A stretch of 64,000 nucleotides of DNA, taken from NCBI RefSeq assembly GCF_965363235.1, contig NC_134842.1, positions 6,351,112-6,415,111 of the forward strand, given 5' to 3'. Both the position numbers and the translations under genes were made by a program. How positions within the stretch are numbered: the stretch's first letter is position 1; each line of letters opens with the position of its first letter. This DNA comes from Mytilus galloprovincialis. Taxonomy: Eukaryota; Mollusca; Bivalvia; Mytilida; Mytilidae. This document shows positions 60,780 to 64,000 of the stretch, piece after piece. The notes under the pieces were generated by a model. That model did not search any database and had not been told where the DNA came from. It saw only the letters and a program-made list of their open reading frames with translations.

Positions 60780-62146
60780 TCATCTGGCAAAAAAATCATT
60801 TGTATTGTCACGTTGGCCGCTAGGCGGTGTATAATTGTATTTGTTAACGTTACGTTTCATGAGAGTTCTCGGGGGGAGGCCAAGAATCCGGTCTATTGTG
60901 TCTCTAATGTTAGATGCCAACATTTTAGTGCCATTTAACGAAAGATGATAATTGTCTTTGGGATCCAAATATTTTTGGAGAGCACTCCCTTTAAATGCCA
61001 TATTACTGTTGTCGCATATCTCTACATTTGGTTCATTCCTGAGATCTTCCTTTGCCATTAAACTCAAAATTTGTACCTTATTATTTAAGGACTCCTCGTC
61101 CGGTCTTGGAGTTTGGAGAGAAATTACTATTTTGGTATCATTAAATTTCTCTTTAGCACTATCAATGATTGTATGTAGATATTCAATGTTCTTTTCATTT
61201 GGGGTAGATCGAACAGCATTTGATAAAGAATGCAAAACTAAAATATCCGGTGTAACTTCTAGCTCCTATATAACATGATCAGTTTGCTCTAATGTGAATG
61301 CCTCATGATTTTCTGCAGAGTATTTGGACAAAAGTTTATTTGGGTCAATCCCCTTAATGTTGGGTGTACCAATTAGAACAACATGTTTTGTATTTCTTGT
61401 TTTAGGATGTTTTAGTTTCACTTCCTGAAAATCGTTTGTATTGTCTTGACTCAAATGTAATTTTAGACTAAGTACTTCATCTTCTTTATGTTTCAAATTT
61501 TCAGATACTGAATTATAAGCTGAAGCCATCTCTTCAATTTTACTGATCTTATTGTTTAGCTTAGTTTGTAGATCAGAAATGCCACTTTGTAGGTCTTTAA
61601 TTCTTGTGTCCTGAGATTTTAGCTCCATTTGGGACTTTTGAGTTTCAATTTTAGATTTCCAACATTCAATATTAATGGCAGATGTGTTTTTAAATTCATT
61701 AACAGATGACTTTAAGATGATATTTTCTTTTTCAAGAGAGACTATACGAGCAGCGAGATTGTCATTATCACTTGTAGGTTTAAGTATGGTAGTGATAGTA
61801 TCTTGCAACATTTTAAAATTGTTGTTTGTTTCTATAGATTGTTTGTAATAATGCTCCATCAATTGAAATTTCGAATTGAATAAATCAGATTGCTGCATAA
61901 AAATTTTGTCAAGCGCCAATGTGAATCTGGCCTCCATCCTACTAAACATCTGGTCGGGTTGAAAATGTGCAACATTCATATCTGACTGACTTATATCGTT
62001 TGTTTCATGCACCTGACCTGATTTGTCTTTGGAAACTGTGTCGTTATGAGATGCTAAATCTTTTTTATTATTATTGTCAATCAATGTTGACATTTGTTTA
62101 ATATTTGTTTGTTCACTTAAGTCAGTTGCACTTCCACTTTGGGTTG
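60780..62146 (-). pseudogene. LINE ORF1, coiled coil and esterase-like domain
   Basis: From 62,093 the frame runs through a heptad-rich coiled coil (about 62,000-61,450), then VVLIGTPNIKGI, which occupies the place of the SGNH/GDSL block I though the serine position is proline here. After one in-frame stop at 61,266-61,268 the same frame continues to DNYHLSLNGTKMLASNI, the block V Asp/His region. CR1 ORF1 proteins carry such an esterase domain with RNA-binding and chaperone roles. The sequence is open upstream to 62,146, where the solo LTR begins. Confidence 0.7.
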
Positions 62147-62728
62147 TGTTATGATATTGTAATTATTGTATTTATTTATGTTGGCCTGATTTGTGTTGTG
62201 TGGCCTGATAGTTATTTACAGAATAATCTTAGAACTGCGCAGTTTAGAAATCTCTGGAACAATTACAGAATGATTGGAACTTTCCAGAATGATCCTAATA
62301 AAAGATGGGTTATATAAACTTCTACATTTTACTAGAAACTTCTGTTGTAACTTTCTAGGATGTTCCATTATAGACTGTTCTAGAATCTTCCATGAAAACT
62401 ATATATATACAGACACTAAAGTTAAACGATCACTCTTGCACTTGGACTTAGACATCGATAGACATTAGCATTCACAGCATTTGGATTGACACTTTTATTC
62501 TACAAACAACATCATACTGGATTGTGACCGTAATATTCAGATTGGATTCCGAAAGATATCCGGATACAGATAAAGATAAAAGATTGGACTCATATTTTGA
62601 CCGTTAAGTTGACAGTAATATTTGTGTAATACTTCTTGTAAATTTGTGTATAATAAATATTGTTAAATTTTACTATTGATTTGTGTCTTTTGTTGGCTAC
62701 AATTTAAAGGCGATTTCTGGCCGTAACA
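62147..62728 (+). mobile_element. Solo LTR (582 bp) inserted in LINE ORF1
   Basis: Begins TGTTATGATATTG and ends GGCCGTAACA, with TGTTA/TAACA terminal inverted repeats and a 4-bp target duplication gttg (62,143-62,146 and 62,729-62,732). A TATA tract (tatatatata, about 62,400-62,409) and aataaa (about 62,653) lie on the plus strand in LTR order. No internal region or second LTR is present, so it is a fossil left by LTR-LTR recombination. The superfamily is undetermined. Confidence 0.75.
62277..62396 (+). promoter_or_regulatory. Cluster of heat-shock-element-like motifs in the solo LTR
   Basis: GAActTTCcaGAA (62,277-62,289) is a perfect three-unit heat shock element. TTCtaGGAtgTTC (62,353-62,365) and TTCtaGAAtcTTC (62,378-62,390), the latter followed by another GAA, are further matches, all just upstream of the TATA tract. 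Confidence 0.65.
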
Positions 62729-63157
62729 GTTGTGTTTATTTTACATGACCCAGATTCGTCTGTATTAGTTGCCATATAAATTATGTTAACCAGCTTAACA
62801 AGGACTGGGAAATCTTTATCTACAAAAGTATCTTTATGATATCCTTGCACTTGCACTAAGCCTGTGTTTACAAATAGGGTGATTTTGTACAATAAAGAGT
62901 CAACATCTGCTTTTGTTGATATTTCTACACAGATGGATTTATTTCCAGAATTCTTTGTAGACCAGTTTTCAGGGTCATCGAACCAACTCACAACATAATC
63001 AGACGATTTACCATAGTGTTCATAATACAATAGCGATAGACTTTTGATCCAAGTTGCTAGCTTTGGATGAGGAATACGAAATGCTATCATGTGGGCTGCC
63101 TCATCATACAAATGTGTATCACTTTCTTCAGTAAGAGAACGCTTGCCTTTGGGTCCT
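62729..63157 (-). pseudogene. LINE ORF1, N-terminal part
   Basis: An open frame with PHPKLATWIKSLSLLYYEH and KITLFVNTGLVQVQGY. The second motif recalls the N-terminal domain of ORF1 proteins in molluscan LINEs. It ends at the solo LTR and the part at 62,146 and below continues the same LINE. No clear start codon; M at 63,111 or further upstream. Confidence 0.6.
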
Positions 63158-63160
63158 GAT

Positions 63161-64000
63161 CGTTAATAAGTGTTATTACTACTTCATTTCATTAAATAAC
63201 TATATTACTTTGGATACAATCGTCAAATTCCGAAGCAATTCAGATTTTTACCGGCGCTCACTGGAGGCTGCCATTACAATTCAAGGGAGGTAAGATCCTT
63301 ATACAAGTCATCCCGTAGTTCTAACCTTATTGTTGTTTTACATTATGTCTTAATAACTTGCTATTATTTATCTCGCAGAATTACTAATTATTTCTTATTT
63401 GTGTGGTGGTGGATGTTTTCAATGTATTAGGCTTAACCTTTAAATCTGTTTAGCCTAACACTTATTGTGTTCACTTTATTTTGAAAACATTCCTACTAAT
63501 AGTAATCAAGACTTTTTTTCTGTTAACGTATAAATTTTCCAACACTATTGGTTTGCTATTCATCTTTTAGTGTATGCTTCCTGTGGATAATTACAATCGA
63601 GATGTTTTTCAGTTCAAAATTAAATTATATTGAAAGCTTTCAAGGACATCCGTCACTATTTAAAATCAAACAATTAGATGCTGACTGATGTTAAACTACC
63701 AATCCTTATGGTACATAAAAAAATGAGAAATTTGATAACATTCCTGCAAACCGAAAATGTTTCCTGTGTTAAGTATAGATTTTCTAACACTATGGGAATG
63801 ATGTTCATCTTTAAGTATACCCTTCCTGATGATACTTACAAATGAGATGATTGTTCCGTTGTAAATTGAAATAAAAACTTTAAAATAATGTGTCACTATC
63901 CCATAGACATACACAGCTTGCAGTCGCGTGTAGTAAGTTAAGTTCTGTACGAAATTGAAGTAGTAAGCTTAATTGTAATAAAATTTCTTAAAGCATAATT
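63161..64000. other. Right edge, no firm gene
   Basis: May include the LINE 5' UTR to about 63,300. Two diverged direct copies of a roughly 130-bp segment (attttccaacactattgg... at about 63,530-63,660 and attttctaacactatggg... at about 63,778-63,900) stand about 250 bp apart. A 72-codon minus frame (63,696-63,914) overlaps the second copy and is not convincing. Confidence 0.5.

Larger units (their letters stand above)
56885..63160 (-). mobile_element. CR1-like LINE, broken, split by a solo LTR
   Basis: Reading on the minus strand: an ORF1 N-terminal part (63,157-62,729), ORF1 C-terminal part with esterase-like domain (62,146-60,780), AP endonuclease (60,430-59,218), RT (58,993-57,236), about 350 bp of 3' UTR and a 3' tail of attct repeats (56,887-56,911). 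A 3' microsatellite of ATTCT type and an esterase-bearing ORF1 are both CR1 hallmarks. ORF2 is in at least four frames and lacks part of the RT, so the copy is dead. Confidence 0.8.

Noticed and set aside
63240-63300. A possible short first exon on the minus strand (atggcagcctccag)
   Set aside because: The frame closes after eight codons and no splice pair joins it in frame to the LINE ORF1 part.
1-64000. CRISPR arrays, tRNA and rRNA genes, bacterial-type operons
   Set aside because: No regularly spaced short repeats with unique spacers, no cloverleaf or A/B box pair, and no dense unidirectional coding was seen; the tandem repeats here are minisatellite or retrozyme units.

Overview
The window looks like AT-rich nuclear DNA of a marine bivalve, most likely a mussel (Mytilidae). 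The basis is the dense population of short dispersed repeats of a kind I recognise from mussel transcripts, 5'-truncated Penelope-like and CR1-like retroelements, hammerhead-ribozyme repeats and very sparse, intron-bearing host genes. No rRNA, tRNA, CRISPR array or prokaryotic-style operon was seen.

The dominant structure is a giant inverted repeat. A left arm (1 to about 25,483) and a right arm (about 26,251 to 50,708) are reverse complements of each other around a 767-bp spacer that carries a 47-bp minisatellite. Position 1 pairs with 50,708, so the left arm is cut by the window edge and the repeat probably continues outside. The arms agree closely but differ by substitutions, small indels and clean presence/absence of mobile elements. 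Left only: a 1.43-kb Penelope-like fragment (2,370-3,799), a 979-bp pogo/Tigger-like TIR element (5,819-6,797) and a 1.27-kb RT fragment (12,124-13,397). Right only: about 3.03 kb (28,040-31,071). Such differences fit either a true palindrome that has aged or two haplotypes of one locus joined head to head in the assembly.

The host content is a small family of secreted, cysteine-rich precursor proteins. Gene B (50,834-51,580) has a signal peptide, a roughly 160-residue pro-region, a furin-type REKR site and a 63-residue Gly/Ala/Cys-rich C-terminal peptide with ten cysteines. Genes A (20,271-20,912) and A' (33,451-34,092) are paralogues, one per arm, whose leader-coding part is no longer in frame. 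Each gene is preceded by a conserved TATA box and non-coding first exon (8.1, 17.8, 36.5 and 45.0 kb). These blocks, together with the introns, show an older, diverged inverted duplication inside each arm, so the locus is a palindrome within a palindrome.

Non-coding RNA biology is the other highlight. Tandem repeats at 28-658 (mirrored at 50,050-50,682) and 15,096-16,003 (mirrored at 38,359-39,314) carry hammerhead ribozyme motifs, the hallmark of retrozymes. A Penelope-like element at 53,893-56,090 carries a further hammerhead in both of its inverted terminal copies.

Outside the palindrome, 51.6-64 kb is a repeat graveyard: a bivalve repeat with ggtctttcca ends, the GIY-YIG Penelope-like element, an RT-element tail, and a CR1-like LINE (56.9-63.2 kb, minus strand) whose ORF1 has an esterase-like domain and is split by a 582-bp solo LTR rich in heat-shock-element-like motifs.
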